Numbered from the stretch's first letter, positions 35,999-45,587 are shown. The stretch: DNA of 64,000 nucleotides from Streptococcus mitis (GCF_002096845.1 NZ_NCVK01000003.1:1-64000), one strand, 5' to 3'. The notes: generated by a model not told the origin, from the letters alone. Translations and numbers: made by a program.

Positions 35999-36358
35999 CT
36001 AGTGCTTCTTCTTCAAATGTTGAAGGGCTTCCTTAGTCCAAATTGGCATCATTCGTTTGAGAGGAGCGAAGCCATAGTTAAAACGATCGCTTGAAAAGCG
36101 TCTCCGTCTTGGAAACTGGTGCTTTTCTTCCTCCAAAGTACGGATAGAAAGACTAGCTTTCCCTGTAAATTCATCTAAATCCACTACTTGAACCTGAACC
36201 TCTTCATCGACTTTCAAGGCTTCTTGGATATTTTCAATAAAGCCTGTCCGAATCTCTGAAATGTGAATCAGCCCCGTATCACCCGTCTCTAGTTCAACAA
36301 AGGCTCCGTAGGGCTGAATCCCTGTAATACGCCCCTTTAGCTTATCACCGATTTTCAT
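35999..36358 (-). CDS. cvfD: S1-domain RNA-binding protein CvfD
   Basis: The 119-residue protein has one S1 domain (about residues 1-75, starting MKIGDKLKGRITGIQPYGAFVEL) and a basic C-terminal tail with FPRRRRFSSDRF. The pneumococcal homologue CvfD (YugI/GSP13 family) is a post-transcriptional regulator linked to cold shock. I chose the ATG at 36358 because it begins the S1 fold; a longer frame lies inside the preceding gene. It overlaps the stop of the HAD-cyclophilin gene. Confidence 0.9.
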   Translation of the reverse strand: MKIGDKLKGRITGIQPYGAFVELETGDTGLIHISEIRTGFIENIQEALKVDEEVQVQVVDLDEFTGKASLSIRTLEEEKHQFPRRRRFSSDRFNYGFAPLKRMMPIWTKEALQHLKKKH

Positions 36359-36359
36359 C

Positions 36360-37760
36360 TTAGTTCTCGATTTCAATTGTTTCAATCACAACATCTTCAA
36401 CTGGCTTGTCCATAGCCCCTGTCTCAACAGCAGCAATAGCATCCAAAACAGCGTAAGAAGCTTCATCAGTTAACTGACCAAAAACCGTGTGACGGCGGTC
36501 TAGGTGAGGGGTTCCACCTTGGTTGGCATAGATTTCCGCAATCGGTTCTGGCCAACCACCACGAGCAATTTCTTTCTTAGAATAAGGCAGGTGCTGGTTT
36601 TGGACGATAAAGAACTGGCTGCCATTGGTATTTGGACCAGCATTAGCCATAGAAAGAGCACCACGGATATTGTAAAGTTCTTCTGAGAACTCATCCTCAA
36701 ATGATTCACCGTAGATTGACTCGCCACCCATACCAGTTCCAGTTGGGTCTCCACCTTGGATCATAAAGTCCTTGATAATACGGTGGAAAATGACACCATC
36801 ATAATAGCCATCTTTAGAAAGAGCTACAAAGTTAGCCACTGTTTTAGGAGCATGCTCTGGGAAGAGCTTGATACGCAAGTCTCCGTGATTGGTCTTAATA
36901 GTCGCGATAGGACCTTCTACTACTTCAATGTCTACTTGTGGAAAATGCAATTCTTTTTCTACCATACCAAATCCTTCTAAGGCATCAAAAATGCCATCTT
37001 CTTCTAATGTTTTTGTAATATAATCTGCTTTTTCTTTGATGTTATCATGAGAAATTTCCATTGCAACGCTGATTCCAGCATAATCAAAGAGTTCCAAGTC
37101 ATTCAGCCCATCTCCAAAAACCATGACGTTCTCTGGTTTGAATCCAAGGTGTTCCACAACTTTTTCCACACCCGTCGCTTTGGAGCCTGAAATCGGCACA
37201 ATATCAGACGAATGTTGATGCCAACGAACCATGCGAAGTTTGTCTGAGAGACTATCAGGCAAGTGCAAGTCATCTCCCTTATCTTCAAAAGTCCACATCT
37301 GATAGATATCTTCTTTTTCATGGAAATCTGGATCTACATCTAAATCGGGATAAATTGGATTGATAGCTTCACTAATCATATCGGTGCGAGTCGACAACTT
37401 GGCATCATGACTCCCAACCAAACCATACTCAATTCCTTCTTGCTTAATCCAAGAGATATACTCCTCAACATCTGACTTCTCAATCTGATGTTGATAAATA
37501 ACCTGACCTTTTTTATCTTCAATATAGGCCCCATTCAAGGTCACAAAAAAGTCAGGCTTGAGTTCACGAATTTCTGGCACGACACCAAAAATCCCTCGTC
37601 CAGAAGCAATACCTGTCAAAATTCCTTTCTCACGTAATTGCTTAAAAACAGTTGGGATTGAAGCTGGAATAAAACCTGTCTTTGAATTCCGCAATGTATC
37701 ATCAATATCAAAAAAGACAATCTTAATCTTCTTTGCCTTGTATTTTAATTTGGCATCCAT
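36360..37760 (-). CDS. Fusion of Cof-type HAD phosphatase and cyclophilin
   Basis: Residues 13-270 form a HAD-IIB (Cof-type) phosphatase: motif [12 protein letters not shown] with catalytic Asp pair, and the motif [13 protein letters not shown]. Residues 275-466 form a cyclophilin-type peptidyl-prolyl isomerase with [19 protein letters not shown], the active-site Arg, and GSQFFI. There is no signal peptide, so both domains act in the cytoplasm. The fusion is conserved in streptococci; why the two activities are joined is not known. The stop overlaps the cvfD start. Confidence 0.94.
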   Translation of the reverse strand: MDAKLKYKAKKIKIVFFDIDDTLRNSKTGFIPASIPTVFKQLREKGILTGIASGRGIFGVVPEIRELKPDFFVTLNGAYIEDKKGQVIYQHQIEKSDVEEYISWIKQEGIEYGLVGSHDAKLSTRTDMISEAINPIYPDLDVDPDFHEKEDIYQMWTFEDKGDDLHLPDSLSDKLRMVRWHQHSSDIVPISGSKATGVEKVVEHLGFKPENVMVFGDGLNDLELFDYAGISVAMEISHDNIKEKADYITKTLEEDGIFDALEGFGMVEKELHFPQVDIEVVEGPIATIKTNHGDLRIKLFPEHAPKTVANFVALSKDGYYDGVIFHRIIKDFMIQGGDPTGTGMGGESIYGESFEDEFSEELYNIRGALSMANAGPNTNGSQFFIVQNQHLPYSKKEIARGGWPEPIAEIYANQGGTPHLDRRHTVFGQLTDEASYAVLDAIAAVETGAMDKPVEDVVIETIEIEN

Positions 37761-37842
37761 CTCACTACCTCTTTCAATCTAACTCTTTCCATTATACCAT
37801 AAAGTAGCCTAAATCCCACATCCCCAATAAAATCCTTATCTC

Positions 37843-38346
37843 TTATCCGAATTCCTTTACTAGATACAAAACCAAATCATCATTATTTTGGCTAGTTGCA
37901 TTCATTTCCAAGGGTTGATTTCGATACCAGACACCTGTCCCATCTGGAATGTAGCCCCGTTTGATATACAATCTCTGAGCAGGACCATACCCCAAGTGCA
38001 AACCTACACCAAGAGTGACCTTACTCGAAACAAACTTGACTCGTTTTTCTGCTTCTTCTAGCAGTTGATTACCAATCCCTTGATTTCGAAAAGGCTCAAA
38101 CACATTAAAATCTGATAATTCTGGATAGACTTCTGCAAAAGGACCATGTTTAGCAGAGGGCAAAATGGTAACGTAGCCCGCTACAGCACCATCAATCTCT
38201 GCAACTAAGACTTCTCTATCCCCACTTTCCTGTTCCAGAAAATATCTAGCCAAAATTTCCTCTCTACCAGGCCAACCTTGATTCATAAATCCATGAGATA
38301 AGGATTCAATATCAGACTTAATCATATTTCTAATCGTACAATTCAT
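37843..38346 (-). CDS. GNAT-family acetyltransferase
   Basis: The 167-residue protein has the acetyl-CoA segment FRNQGIGNQLLEEAEKRV and a C-terminal YIKRGYIPDG element followed by GVWY. I chose the ATG at 38346 because an earlier ATG (38382) overlaps a TATAAT hexamer that is likely the promoter -10. The acceptor is unknown. It stands alone between the HAD-cyclophilin gene and the ribosomal operon. Confidence 0.85.
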   Translation of the reverse strand: MNCTIRNMIKSDIESLSHGFMNQGWPGREEILARYFLEQESGDREVLVAEIDGAVAGYVTILPSAKHGPFAEVYPELSDFNVFEPFRNQGIGNQLLEEAEKRVKFVSSKVTLGVGLHLGYGPAQRLYIKRGYIPDGTGVWYRNQPLEMNATSQNNDDLVLYLVKEFG

Positions 38347-38494
38347 CTTTGTCTTACCAATCTTTACTCTTTCTATCACCATTATAGCACGCCAAGGTCA
38401 GAAAAAAACTATCTCGTGAAAAAAGACCCAACCGAGTCTCAATTCGCTTTCTTGTTTCAAAGCTCATGAAAAAGAGGTCCACTGAACCTGAAAA

Positions 38495-38516
38495 AAAGAC
38501 CCAACCGGGTCTTTTC
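38495..38516. terminator. rpsF-ssb-rpsR terminator
   Basis: AAAAGACCC and GGGTCTTTT form a 9-bp stem right after the rpsR stop. A related AAAAGACCCAACCGAGTCT sequence lies at about 38422-38440. Confidence 0.8.
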
Positions 38517-38517
38517 T

Positions 38518-38757
38518 TTAATCTTCGTTTACGAAAGGCATCAAAGCCATTACGCGAGCGCGTTTGATAGCTGTTGTTACTTTACGTTGGTTTTTAGCTG
38601 AAGTTCCTGTTACACGACGAGGAAGGATTTTCCCACGTTCTGAAACGAAACGGCTAAGAAGCTCAGTATCTTTGTAATCAACATATTCAATTTTGTTTGC
38701 TGCGATGTAATCAACTTTTTTACGGCGTTTGAATCCGCCACGACGTTGTTGAGCCAT
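38518..38757 (-). CDS. rpsR: 30S ribosomal protein S18
   Basis: S18 binds S6 in the platform of the small subunit. The 79-residue protein has the family core [24 protein letters not shown] and a basic C-terminus. It is the last gene of the rpsF-ssb-rpsR operon, with a terminator directly after. Confidence 0.98.
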   Translation of the reverse strand: MAQQRRGGFKRRKKVDYIAANKIEYVDYKDTELLSRFVSERGKILPRRVTGTSAKNQRKVTTAIKRARVMALMPFVNED

Positions 38758-38789
38758 GTTTTTTTCTCCTTTATAATTTTACTTGTCCA

Positions 38790-39260
38790 TTAGAATGGTA
38801 AATCATCATCTGAAATATCCAATGGATTTGTTGCTCCAAATGGATTTTCATCACGTGAAAAGTCTGGTACTGAATTTGTAGGCGCTGAATAGTTTGAACT
38901 TGGTGCAGAGTAAGCTCCACCTGTGTGACCCTCACGCACACTACGGCTTTCCAACATTTGGAAATTCTCAGCCACGACCTCTGTCACGTAGACACGTTGT
39001 CCTTGCTGGTTATCGTAACTACGAGTCTGGATACGACCTGTCACCCCGATAAGTGAGCCTTTTTTAGCCCAATTAGCAAGGTTTTCAGCCTGTTGGCGCC
39101 ACATAACGACATTGATAAAATCAGCCTCACGTTCGCCATTTTGACTCTTAAATGTACGGTTTACTGCAAGAGTAAAAGTCGCAACTGCTACATTTGATGG
39201 GGTATAACGCAACTCAGCGTCACGTGTCATACGCCCTACAAGTACAACATTGTTAATCAT
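38790..39260 (-). CDS. ssb: Single-stranded DNA-binding protein SsbA
   Basis: SSB coats single-stranded DNA during replication and repair. The 156-residue protein has the OB fold (1-105, starting [20 protein letters not shown]), a flexible Ser/Asn-rich linker and the acidic tip DDDLPF that recruits partner proteins. Its place between rpsF and rpsR marks the housekeeping copy and not the competence-induced SsbB. Confidence 0.97.
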   Translation of the reverse strand: MINNVVLVGRMTRDAELRYTPSNVAVATFTLAVNRTFKSQNGEREADFINVVMWRQQAENLANWAKKGSLIGVTGRIQTRSYDNQQGQRVYVTEVVAENFQMLESRSVREGHTGGAYSAPSSNYSAPTNSVPDFSRDENPFGATNPLDISDDDLPF

Positions 39261-39273
39261 AGTTTTTACCTTC

Positions 39274-39564
39274 TTACGCGTCAGTTTTGACGATCATGTG
39301 ACGAAGAATGTCAGCGTTGATTTTTGAAAGACGGTCAAACTCTTTAAGAGCTACGTCGTCGTTTGCTTCAACGTTAACGATGTGGTAAAGTCCTTCACGG
39401 AAATCTTTGATTTCGTATGCAAGACGGCGTTTTTCCCAAGTTTTTGATTCAACAACAGTTGCACCGTTGTCAGTCAAAATAGAGTCAAAACGTGCTACCA
39501 AAGCGTTTTTAGCTTCTTCTTCAATGTTTGGACGAATGATATAAAGAATTTCGTATTTAGCCAT
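39274..39564 (-). CDS. rpsF: 30S ribosomal protein S6
   Basis: S6 is the partner of S18. The 96-residue protein has the typical start [17 protein letters not shown]. First gene of the operon, 13 bp before ssb. An S6:S18-type leader and a promoter lie upstream, which suggests autogenous control. Confidence 0.98.
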   Translation of the reverse strand: MAKYEILYIIRPNIEEEAKNALVARFDSILTDNGATVVESKTWEKRRLAYEIKDFREGLYHIVNVEANDDVALKEFDRLSKINADILRHMIVKTDA

Positions 39565-39632
39565 TGATATGTTCCTCCTTTTGGTCTAATGACCCCAAGA
39601 CTTTGCAAGGGGTAAGTGAGGTTCGCTCACAA
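39565..39632 (-). promoter_or_regulatory. rpsF leader with S6:S18-type stem-loops
   Basis: The minus-strand leader has GTGAG/CTCAC as one stem, then CCCC and GGGG pairing across about 15 bases, and GGTC/GACC over ATTA close to the RBS AAAGGAGG. Such leaders in Firmicutes bind the S6:S18 pair and repress translation; assignment is by position and layout. Confidence 0.55.
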
Positions 39633-39638
39633 TAAACT

Positions 39639-39667
39639 ATTATACTAGAAAAAATTTTTTTACGCAA
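39639..39667 (-). promoter_or_regulatory. rpsF promoter
   Basis: -35 TTGCGT (39662-39667), 17-bp spacer, -10 TATAAT (39639-39644), minus strand. Confidence 0.8.
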
Positions 39668-39685
39668 GTAAAAACTCTAGAATTC

Positions 39686-39709
39686 GAAAAAACGCCACAT
39701 GGACGTTTT
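39686..39709 (-). terminator. asnS terminator
   Basis: Minus-strand AAAACGTCCA/TGGCGTTTTTT hairpin, one internal mismatch, 8 bp after the asnS stop. Confidence 0.6.
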
Positions 39710-39716
39710 CCTGTTC

Positions 39717-41060
39717 TTATGGTTTGATACGGTGCAACATACGTGGGAACGGAATGGCTTCACGGATATGTTTTGTTCCTGCTGCGAAAGTTACCATACG
39801 CTCGATACCGATACCAAATCCACCGTGTGGAACTGTACCGTATTTACGAAGGTCAAGGTAGAATTCATACTCTGTACGATCCATGCCAAGTTCATCCATC
39901 TTAGCGACAAGGGCATCGTAGTCTTCCTCGCGCATAGAACCACCGATGATTTCTCCATAGCCTTCTGGAGCAAGCAAGTCTGCACAAAGCACGCGCTCTG
40001 GATTTCCAGGAACTGGTTTCATGTAGAAGGCCTTGATGGCTGCTGGATAGTTCATGACAAAAGTTGGCACACCAAAGTGGTTTGAAATCCACGTTTCGTG
40101 TGGTGAACCAAAGTCATCACCATGCTCAAGATGTTCGTAGTCAGCGTCTTCATCATTTTCATGCTCTTGCAAGAGGTCAATAGCTTGATCGTAGGTAATG
40201 CGTTTAAAGGGCTCTGCAATGTAGCGTTTCAAGAGTTCTGTATCACGTTCCAAGGTTTCCAAGGCTTGAGGCGCACGGTCAAGAACACCTTGTAGAAGAG
40301 CTTTTACATAAGCCTCTTGCAAGTCAAGTGACTCATCGTGTGTCAAGTATGAATACTCTGCGTCCATCATCCAGAACTCAGTCAAGTGACGACGCGTTTT
40401 TGATTTTTCAGCACGGAATACTGGACCAAAGTCAAAGACACGACCAAGAGCCATAGCACCTGCTTCTAGGTAAAGCTGACCTGATTGGCTTAAGTAAGCT
40501 GGAGTTCCGAAGTAGTCTGTTTCAAAGAGTTCTGTTGAATCTTCTGCCGCATTTCCTGAAAGAATTGGACTATCAAACTTCATGAAACCGTTCTTGTCGA
40601 AGAACTCATAAGTCGCATAGATAATAGCGTTACGGATTTGCATCACTGCTACTTGCTTACGAGAGCGTAGCCACAAGTGACGGTTGTCCATCAAGAAGTC
40701 TGTTCCGTGTTCTTTTGGTGTGATTGGGTAGTCTTGAGATTCACCAATCACTTCGATGTCTGTAATGTCCAACTCATAACCAAACTTAGAACGTTCGTCC
40801 TCTTTGACAATTCCTGTCACATAAACAGAAGTTTCTTGGCTCAAGCGTTTGATGACATCAAACTTTTCAGCTCCTACTTCTTCACCAAATTTTTCTACAA
40901 AGTTTGGTTTAAAGGCTACACCTTGGAAGAAGGCTGTTCCGTCACGCAATTGCAAGAAGGCGATTTTCCCTTTTCCTGATTTGTTGGCAACCCAAGCGCC
41001 AATCGTCACTTCCTGACCAACATAGTCTTTTACATCAATAATCGTTACACGTTTTGTCAT
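39717..41060 (-). CDS. asnS: Asparaginyl-tRNA synthetase
   Basis: AsnS charges tRNA-Asn. The 447-residue class IIb enzyme has an N-terminal OB fold (about 15-105) and the catalytic core with motif 2 [17 protein letters not shown] and motif 3 GIGIERM near the C-terminus. No T-box was seen upstream. The gene follows aspC and a VOC-family gene in the same direction, spaced 18 bp, so asparagine-related metabolism and charging are linked. Confidence 0.97.
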   Translation of the reverse strand: MTKRVTIIDVKDYVGQEVTIGAWVANKSGKGKIAFLQLRDGTAFFQGVAFKPNFVEKFGEEVGAEKFDVIKRLSQETSVYVTGIVKEDERSKFGYELDITDIEVIGESQDYPITPKEHGTDFLMDNRHLWLRSRKQVAVMQIRNAIIYATYEFFDKNGFMKFDSPILSGNAAEDSTELFETDYFGTPAYLSQSGQLYLEAGAMALGRVFDFGPVFRAEKSKTRRHLTEFWMMDAEYSYLTHDESLDLQEAYVKALLQGVLDRAPQALETLERDTELLKRYIAEPFKRITYDQAIDLLQEHENDEDADYEHLEHGDDFGSPHETWISNHFGVPTFVMNYPAAIKAFYMKPVPGNPERVLCADLLAPEGYGEIIGGSMREEDYDALVAKMDELGMDRTEYEFYLDLRKYGTVPHGGFGIGIERMVTFAAGTKHIREAIPFPRMLHRIKP

Positions 41061-41078
41061 TGTTTTTCCTTTTCTTTT

Positions 41079-41450
41079 TTATTCTTTATGGCAAACCACT
41101 TCTATATTGTTCCCATCTGGGTCAATCACAAAAGCAGCGTAGTAAATCGGTTGCTCACTGCGATAACCAGGAGCTCCATTGTCTCGCCCACTTGCCTCTA
41201 AGCCAGCCTCATAACAAGCTTGAACCTCTTCCTTATTTTCTGCTAAGAAAGCAAAGTGAATAGGATCTTGTGTCCCCTGAGCCAGCCAAAAATCTCCACC
41301 AGGATGAGGGCTGTTTGGGGCAAGAAAACTGATTAGAGAAGGCGTCCTAAAAGCCAATTTATAGCCCAAAGGAGCGAGAAATCTCCTATAAAATCTTTCT
41401 GAAATTTGTAAATCCTTTACCTTAATTTCAAAATGATCAATCATTCTCAC
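41079..41450 (-). CDS. VOC-family (glyoxalase/bleomycin-resistance-like) protein
   Basis: The 123-residue protein has two beta-alpha-beta-beta-beta modules with metal-ligand candidates His5 (IDHFEIKV) and a final Glu in DPDGNNIEVV. It could be a lyase, dioxygenase-like or resistance protein; substrate unknown. Its start overlaps the aspC 3' end by 14 bp, so it is part of the operon aspC-VOC-asnS. Confidence 0.85.
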   Translation of the reverse strand: MRMIDHFEIKVKDLQISERFYRRFLAPLGYKLAFRTPSLISFLAPNSPHPGGDFWLAQGTQDPIHFAFLAENKEEVQACYEAGLEASGRDNGAPGYRSEQPIYYAAFVIDPDGNNIEVVCHKE

Positions 41451-42624
41451 TACCCATAAATGCTTTCAAGCGTTTAACTGCTTCTTTAAGCGTGTCTAGG
41501 TCTGTCGCATAGCTGAGGCGGACATTTTCTGGCGCTCCAAAACCTGCTCCTGTTACCAAGGCCACTTCAGCTTCTTCTAGGATAGCGGTTGTAAATTCTG
41601 TCACATCCGTATAGCCTTTCATCTCCATGGCTTTTTTAACATTTGGAAAGAGATAGAAAGCTCCTTGCGGTTTGACCACTTCAAATCCAGGCACCTCAGC
41701 AAGAAGGGGATAGATGGTATTGAGACGCTCCTCAAAAGCCTGACGCATGCTTTCTACCGTATCTTGCTCGCCTGATAGAGCCTCAACTGCTGCATACTGG
41801 GCTACTGCTGACGGATTCGAAGTTGTTTGACCAGCAATCTTGGACATGGCAGCGATAATTTCTGCTTCTCCGACGGCATAGCCAATCCGCCAACCAGTCA
41901 TAGCATAGGTTTTAGACACACCATTGATGATCACTGTTTGCTTGCGAATCTCTTCCGATAGGCTAGAAATCGGTGTGAATTCATGGCCATTATAGACCAA
42001 GCGACCATAGATATCATCTGCTAGGATGAGAATATCCTTTTCTACAGCCCAGTTTCCGATTGCCAAGAGTTCCTCACGGGTGTAAATCATTCCTGTCGGA
42101 TTGGATGGTGAATTCAGCACCAAAACCTTGGTCTTGTCTGTGCGAGCTGCTTCTAACTGCTCTACGGTCACCTTAAAGTGATTGTCTTCCTTAGCAGGAA
42201 CAAAGATTGGTACCCCTTCTGCCATCTTGACCTGATCTCCATAGCTGACCCAGTAGGGGGTTGGGATGATAACCTCATCACCTGGATTGACCACAGCCAT
42301 AAAGAAGGTATAGAGAGAATATTTGGCTCCAGCAGCGACTGTCACTTGATTTGGCGCTACAGAATAGCCGTAAAAGCGCTCAAAGTAGGTATTGACCGCT
42401 GCCTTAAGTTCTGGCAGACCTGAGGTTACTGTATAAAAAGAAGCACGCCCATCTTGAATCGATGCAATGGCGGCATCTTGGATATTTTTTGGAGTAGTGA
42501 AATCTGGCTCACCCAAGGTTAGAGACAAAATATCTCTGCCCTCAGCCTTCAGTGCTTTAGCACGGGCTCCAGCAGCCAAGGTTACACTTTCTTCCATTTC
42601 TAAAACACGGTTGGATAGTTTCAT
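41437..42624 (-). CDS. aspC: Aspartate aminotransferase
   Basis: The 395-residue fold-type I PLP enzyme transfers an amino group between aspartate and 2-oxoglutarate. The PLP lysine is in GVSKTYAMTGWRIGYA. It is of the subgroup Ib aspartate transaminase type found in Firmicutes. The start overlaps the 3' end of the DUF5590-type gene by 4 bp (ATGA). Confidence 0.94.
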   Translation of the reverse strand: MKLSNRVLEMEESVTLAAGARAKALKAEGRDILSLTLGEPDFTTPKNIQDAAIASIQDGRASFYTVTSGLPELKAAVNTYFERFYGYSVAPNQVTVAAGAKYSLYTFFMAVVNPGDEVIIPTPYWVSYGDQVKMAEGVPIFVPAKEDNHFKVTVEQLEAARTDKTKVLVLNSPSNPTGMIYTREELLAIGNWAVEKDILILADDIYGRLVYNGHEFTPISSLSEEIRKQTVIINGVSKTYAMTGWRIGYAVGEAEIIAAMSKIAGQTTSNPSAVAQYAAVEALSGEQDTVESMRQAFEERLNTIYPLLAEVPGFEVVKPQGAFYLFPNVKKAMEMKGYTDVTEFTTAILEEAEVALVTGAGFGAPENVRLSYATDLDTLKEAVKRLKAFMGSEND

Positions 42625-43109
42625 AGGCCCTCCTTATTGACCAATGCTCCTGTTTCAAAATCTACTAGATAAAAATCAGAGCCTGACTTAACTTCCCAGA
42701 TAGGCTTGTCTTGATAACGGCCAAAGGTAATCTTGTCAATCTCGCCAGCTCCTTTTTCCTTAGAAAGAGCTTCTGCTTTTTCTTGTGAAATACCCTGATT
42801 TAGCTGATAAACGTAAATCTTATGGTCATCTTTTCCGATCAGGACAGCAAGTACTTCTTGTTTTTTATTACGACCAAGAACACTATAATAAGATTCCAAG
42901 CCATTGTATAAGTCAACTTGATCAGCCTGCTCTAATCCTGCATACTGCTGAGCTAATTTTTCTCCTTCACTTTTAGCTGTTTGATAAGGTTTCATACTCA
43001 GAAACACTAGATACAGAAAGGAAGCACTGATAACCACAAACAAAATCGTCATCCCTAGACCATACTGCCACAGTAGATTATTTTTTGCTTTGTTTTGTCT
43101 TTTTTTCAC
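42621..43109 (-). CDS. Membrane-anchored DUF5590/YpmB-like protein
   Basis: The 162-residue protein has a basic N-terminus, one membrane segment (about 16-38) and an extracellular part with two PepSY-like beta modules, the layout of YpmB from Bacillus, which lies beside aspB and asnS in the same order. Function is unknown. It is the first gene of the aspC-VOC-asnS operon. Confidence 0.87.
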   Translation of the reverse strand: MKKRQNKAKNNLLWQYGLGMTILFVVISASFLYLVFLSMKPYQTAKSEGEKLAQQYAGLEQADQVDLYNGLESYYSVLGRNKKQEVLAVLIGKDDHKIYVYQLNQGISQEKAEALSKEKGAGEIDKITFGRYQDKPIWEVKSGSDFYLVDFETGALVNKEGL

Positions 43110-43156
43110 TCGTCTATTTTACCATCTATTAGGCTTTATTACAAGTGAATGCAAGA

Positions 43157-43261
43157 ATACTCTGCGAAAATCCAATTCAAACTTTGTCAGCGTCGCCTTG
43201 CCGTACCCAAGTACTGTCTGCGGCTTGCTTCCTAGTTTGCTCTTTGATTTTCATTGAGTAT
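43157..43261 (+). repeat. BOX element, boxA-boxC, diverged
   Basis: A 105-bp element from ATACTCTGCG to CATTGAGTAT, with several differences from the other copies (CTGCG, ACTTTGTCAG, CTTGCTTCC). Confidence 0.9.
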
Positions 43262-43354
43262 AAGAAACCAATTCTATTTCTTCCTTCAAAGCAAACAGAT
43301 TTTTCTTAGTTAAAACCGAGCAAGAAAAGTAAAGACACAAGCGAAATCAAGATA

Positions 43355-43385
43355 TTAAAAAACTTGAGCTTGGCACTCAAGTTTT
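43355..43385. terminator. MFS-transporter terminator
   Basis: AAAACTTGAG and CTCAAGTTTT form a 10-bp stem, with T runs on the minus strand. It lies 16 bp after the MFS stop. Confidence 0.8.
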
Positions 43386-43400
43386 CGTAATTTTTTTGAT

Positions 43401-44597
43401 TTATGGAATCATTTTATCATCCATTCTTTTAGCCATTTTTCCTAAAAAGATAGCCAGTAGAAGGCCAACCATAACTAAAAAGAATCCTAGATAAAGAAAT
43501 GTTACTACAAAGCCTAAATGGTCAATCAACCAGCCTGTCAGTGGGAAGAAGACAATCATACTCAGGCTAAACATCATAGAGTAGACACTCAGCATGGTTG
43601 CCCTTACTTCACTTGGAAGGCGCTCTTGCAAATCGTTGTCAAAAATGGGCTGAAAAAGAGCATATAGAGCATTACTAATCAAATAAATCAAAATATAGAT
43701 TAGAGGTGTTCCAAAATAGGACAGCAGGTAGGTAACTCCAGTCAGCAGGACGAGGACAGGGAAAAGCTTCAAGGCAGCATATTTCTTTCCAATCTTACTC
43801 GCTAGATAGACTGCGACGATATTCAAGAGACTACCAAGTAGCATAACTGCTGAAATTTGCCAACTACTTAAATCTGGTAACTGATTTTGATAGTAAAAAT
43901 AAAACATGCACATGAGTGTTCCAACAATCTGAGACAAAATCATCCAGTTGAACAGCATGGGATTTCGCTCCAACTCTTCCTTAACAGTCCAAATAATCTG
44001 TTTCATGGTCACACTATCAGCTTTTTCTAGCTTGACACTGGGTTCTTTCAGCATCCAAATCAAGACAAGAACTATGATAGAAGTGGCAATCATGATATAG
44101 TAGGTCAGGTGCAATTGGCCATGGACAAAAAATCCTGCCAAAACTGTCCCCAAAGATCGAGTTCCTTCTAACACTCCTGATAGGAAGCTTGAAATGGATA
44201 GATAGCGTTCTTTTAGTCCAGCCTCTACAGCCGAGTCATAGACCATTGCTGCGCTTGTTCCTGAATCAAAATTATAAGACAAGGCACTCACCGCCATTGC
44301 TAGGGCATAAATCCAAAAATTCCCCTGCCCAGCCAACATAAGAATAGAAGACACAATTCCTGCTATTCTACTTAAATAAAGGTTGGTTTTATAGGAATAA
44401 CGGTCAGCTAACATACCAGATGGAATTTCACAGAGAAGACTGGTAGTATGAAAAATACTCTCCAGAAGTCCAATCTGCCAAAGAGACATGCCGTTTTGAC
44501 TGAGAAAGAGAATCCAAAAACTAGTAATCCCTAGAAATGCAAAAAACTCAACTCCGGCCATCAGGCCAATATTTTTCCGATAATTTCTTATTAACAT
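43401..44597 (-). CDS. MFS transporter
   Basis: The 398-residue protein has 12 hydrophobic segments and the MFS loop between segments 2 and 3 (GMLADRYSYKTN). Substrate is not evident; the family contains efflux pumps and sugar or peptide exporters. It is flanked by a BOX element downstream and AT-rich sequence upstream, and appears monocistronic. Confidence 0.88.
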   Translation of the reverse strand: MLIRNYRKNIGLMAGVEFFAFLGITSFWILFLSQNGMSLWQIGLLESIFHTTSLLCEIPSGMLADRYSYKTNLYLSRIAGIVSSILMLAGQGNFWIYALAMAVSALSYNFDSGTSAAMVYDSAVEAGLKERYLSISSFLSGVLEGTRSLGTVLAGFFVHGQLHLTYYIMIATSIIVLVLIWMLKEPSVKLEKADSVTMKQIIWTVKEELERNPMLFNWMILSQIVGTLMCMFYFYYQNQLPDLSSWQISAVMLLGSLLNIVAVYLASKIGKKYAALKLFPVLVLLTGVTYLLSYFGTPLIYILIYLISNALYALFQPIFDNDLQERLPSEVRATMLSVYSMMFSLSMIVFFPLTGWLIDHLGFVVTFLYLGFFLVMVGLLLAIFLGKMAKRMDDKMIP

Positions 44598-44667
44598 CTT
44601 TTCTCCTTAACAAGTGTATTATTATTATTTCTTTTGTCCGTCACTTGTTAATCTTTGCCTTACATGA

Positions 44668-44889
44668 TCTCCACCCCTTTTAGAAGCATTCTTCAATGCC
44701 ATTATTGTTCCTTTAATGATTTATGAAATGATACCGGAAAATAGCTGTTCTGCGGTTTCTATTGCGAGTTTTCTTGTTTATTTTAGCACTTATGTCATCA
44801 TATTACAAGAGAATATAGGAATACTCATGGAAAATCGAAGAAAAGCAGAATCCAACGGAAACAGTTCTTACTTTTTCAGTCACAAATGA
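44668..44889 (+). pseudogene. Possible remnant of a membrane-protein gene
   Basis: A plus-strand frame of 73 codons between stops contains two hydrophobic segments (AFFNAIIVPLMIYEM and SIASFLVYFSTYVIIL) and a basic C-terminus. No start codon with an RBS precedes it, and the family is not recognised. It may be the 3' part of a lost membrane-protein gene, or chance. It fills most of the 422-bp gap 44598-45019, which also holds the next gene's promoter. Confidence 0.3.
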
Positions 44890-44939
44890 CTAGAGTTTCT
44901 GCAATTTTATAATATTCAAATAAACTCCGAGCAAATTTC

Positions 44940-44968
44940 TTGCAAGTTGCCTTATTTTGTTGTAATAT
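44940..44968 (+). promoter_or_regulatory. FMN reductase promoter
   Basis: -35 TTGCAA (44940-44945), 17-bp spacer, -10 TAATAT (44963-44968), plus strand. Confidence 0.75.
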
Positions 44969-44979
44969 ATTTTATAACA

Positions 44980-44995
44980 ACGAGAAAATTCTCGT
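44980..44995. promoter_or_regulatory. Palindromic candidate operator of FMN reductase gene
   Basis: ACGAGAAAATTCTCGT has perfect 7-bp arms ACGAGAA and TTCTCGT around AA. It lies right after the -10, over the transcript start, and fits a repressor site. The repressor is unknown. Confidence 0.5.
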
Positions 44996-45019
44996 AAATT
45001 TAAAAAAAGGAGACACATC

Positions 45020-45568
45020 ATGTCTAAAAAAGTATTATTTATCGTCGGTTCACTACGTCAAGGTTCTTTCAACCACCAAATGGCTCTCGAAGCTGAGAAA
45101 GTACTTGCTGGTAAAGCAGAAGTTAGCTACCTTGATTACTCAGCCCTTCCCCTCTTTAGCCAAGATTTGGAAGTTCCAACACATCCAGCTGTGGCTGCAG
45201 CTCGTGAAGCGGTTCTCGCTGCTGATGCCATCTGGATCTTCTCTCCAGTCTATAACTCCTCTATCCCTGGAACAGTGAAAAACTTGCTTGACTGGCTATC
45301 TCGTGCCCTTGACTTGTCTGATACACGTGGAGCTTCTGCCCTTCAAGACAAGTTAGTTACAGTATCATCTGTAGCCAATACAGGTCACGATAAACTCTTT
45401 GCTATCTACAAAGACCTCTTGCCATTTATCCGTACACAAGTCGTTGGCGACTTCACTGCTGCACGTGTTAACAACTCTGCTTGGGCAGACGGAAAATTGG
45501 TTCTTGAAGAAACAGTCCTAAATTCACTTGAAAAACAAGCTCAAGACTTGGTTAATGCTATCAAGTAA
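45020..45568 (+). CDS. NADPH-dependent FMN reductase-family protein
   Basis: The 182-residue flavodoxin-like protein has the FMN phosphate loop GSLRQGSFNHQM (about 10-21) and the segment FSPVYNSSIPGTVKNLLDWLSR typical of the NADPH:FMN (azo- or chromate-)reductase family. It uses NADPH to reduce FMN or quinones, probably in redox defence; the true substrate is unknown. The palindrome on its promoter suggests control by a redox-sensing repressor. A strong terminator follows. Confidence 0.92.
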   Translation: MSKKVLFIVGSLRQGSFNHQMALEAEKVLAGKAEVSYLDYSALPLFSQDLEVPTHPAVAAAREAVLAADAIWIFSPVYNSSIPGTVKNLLDWLSRALDLSDTRGASALQDKLVTVSSVANTGHDKLFAIYKDLLPFIRTQVVGDFTAARVNNSAWADGKLVLEETVLNSLEKQAQDLVNAIK

Positions 45569-45587
45569 CTAAAGTAACTAACATAAT

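Noticed and set aside
43312..43384. Short hydrophobic minus-strand frame ending LFLLGFN, possible toxin or signal peptide
   Set aside because: It begins in the MFS terminator stem, has no ATG or RBS, and is only about 25 residues.
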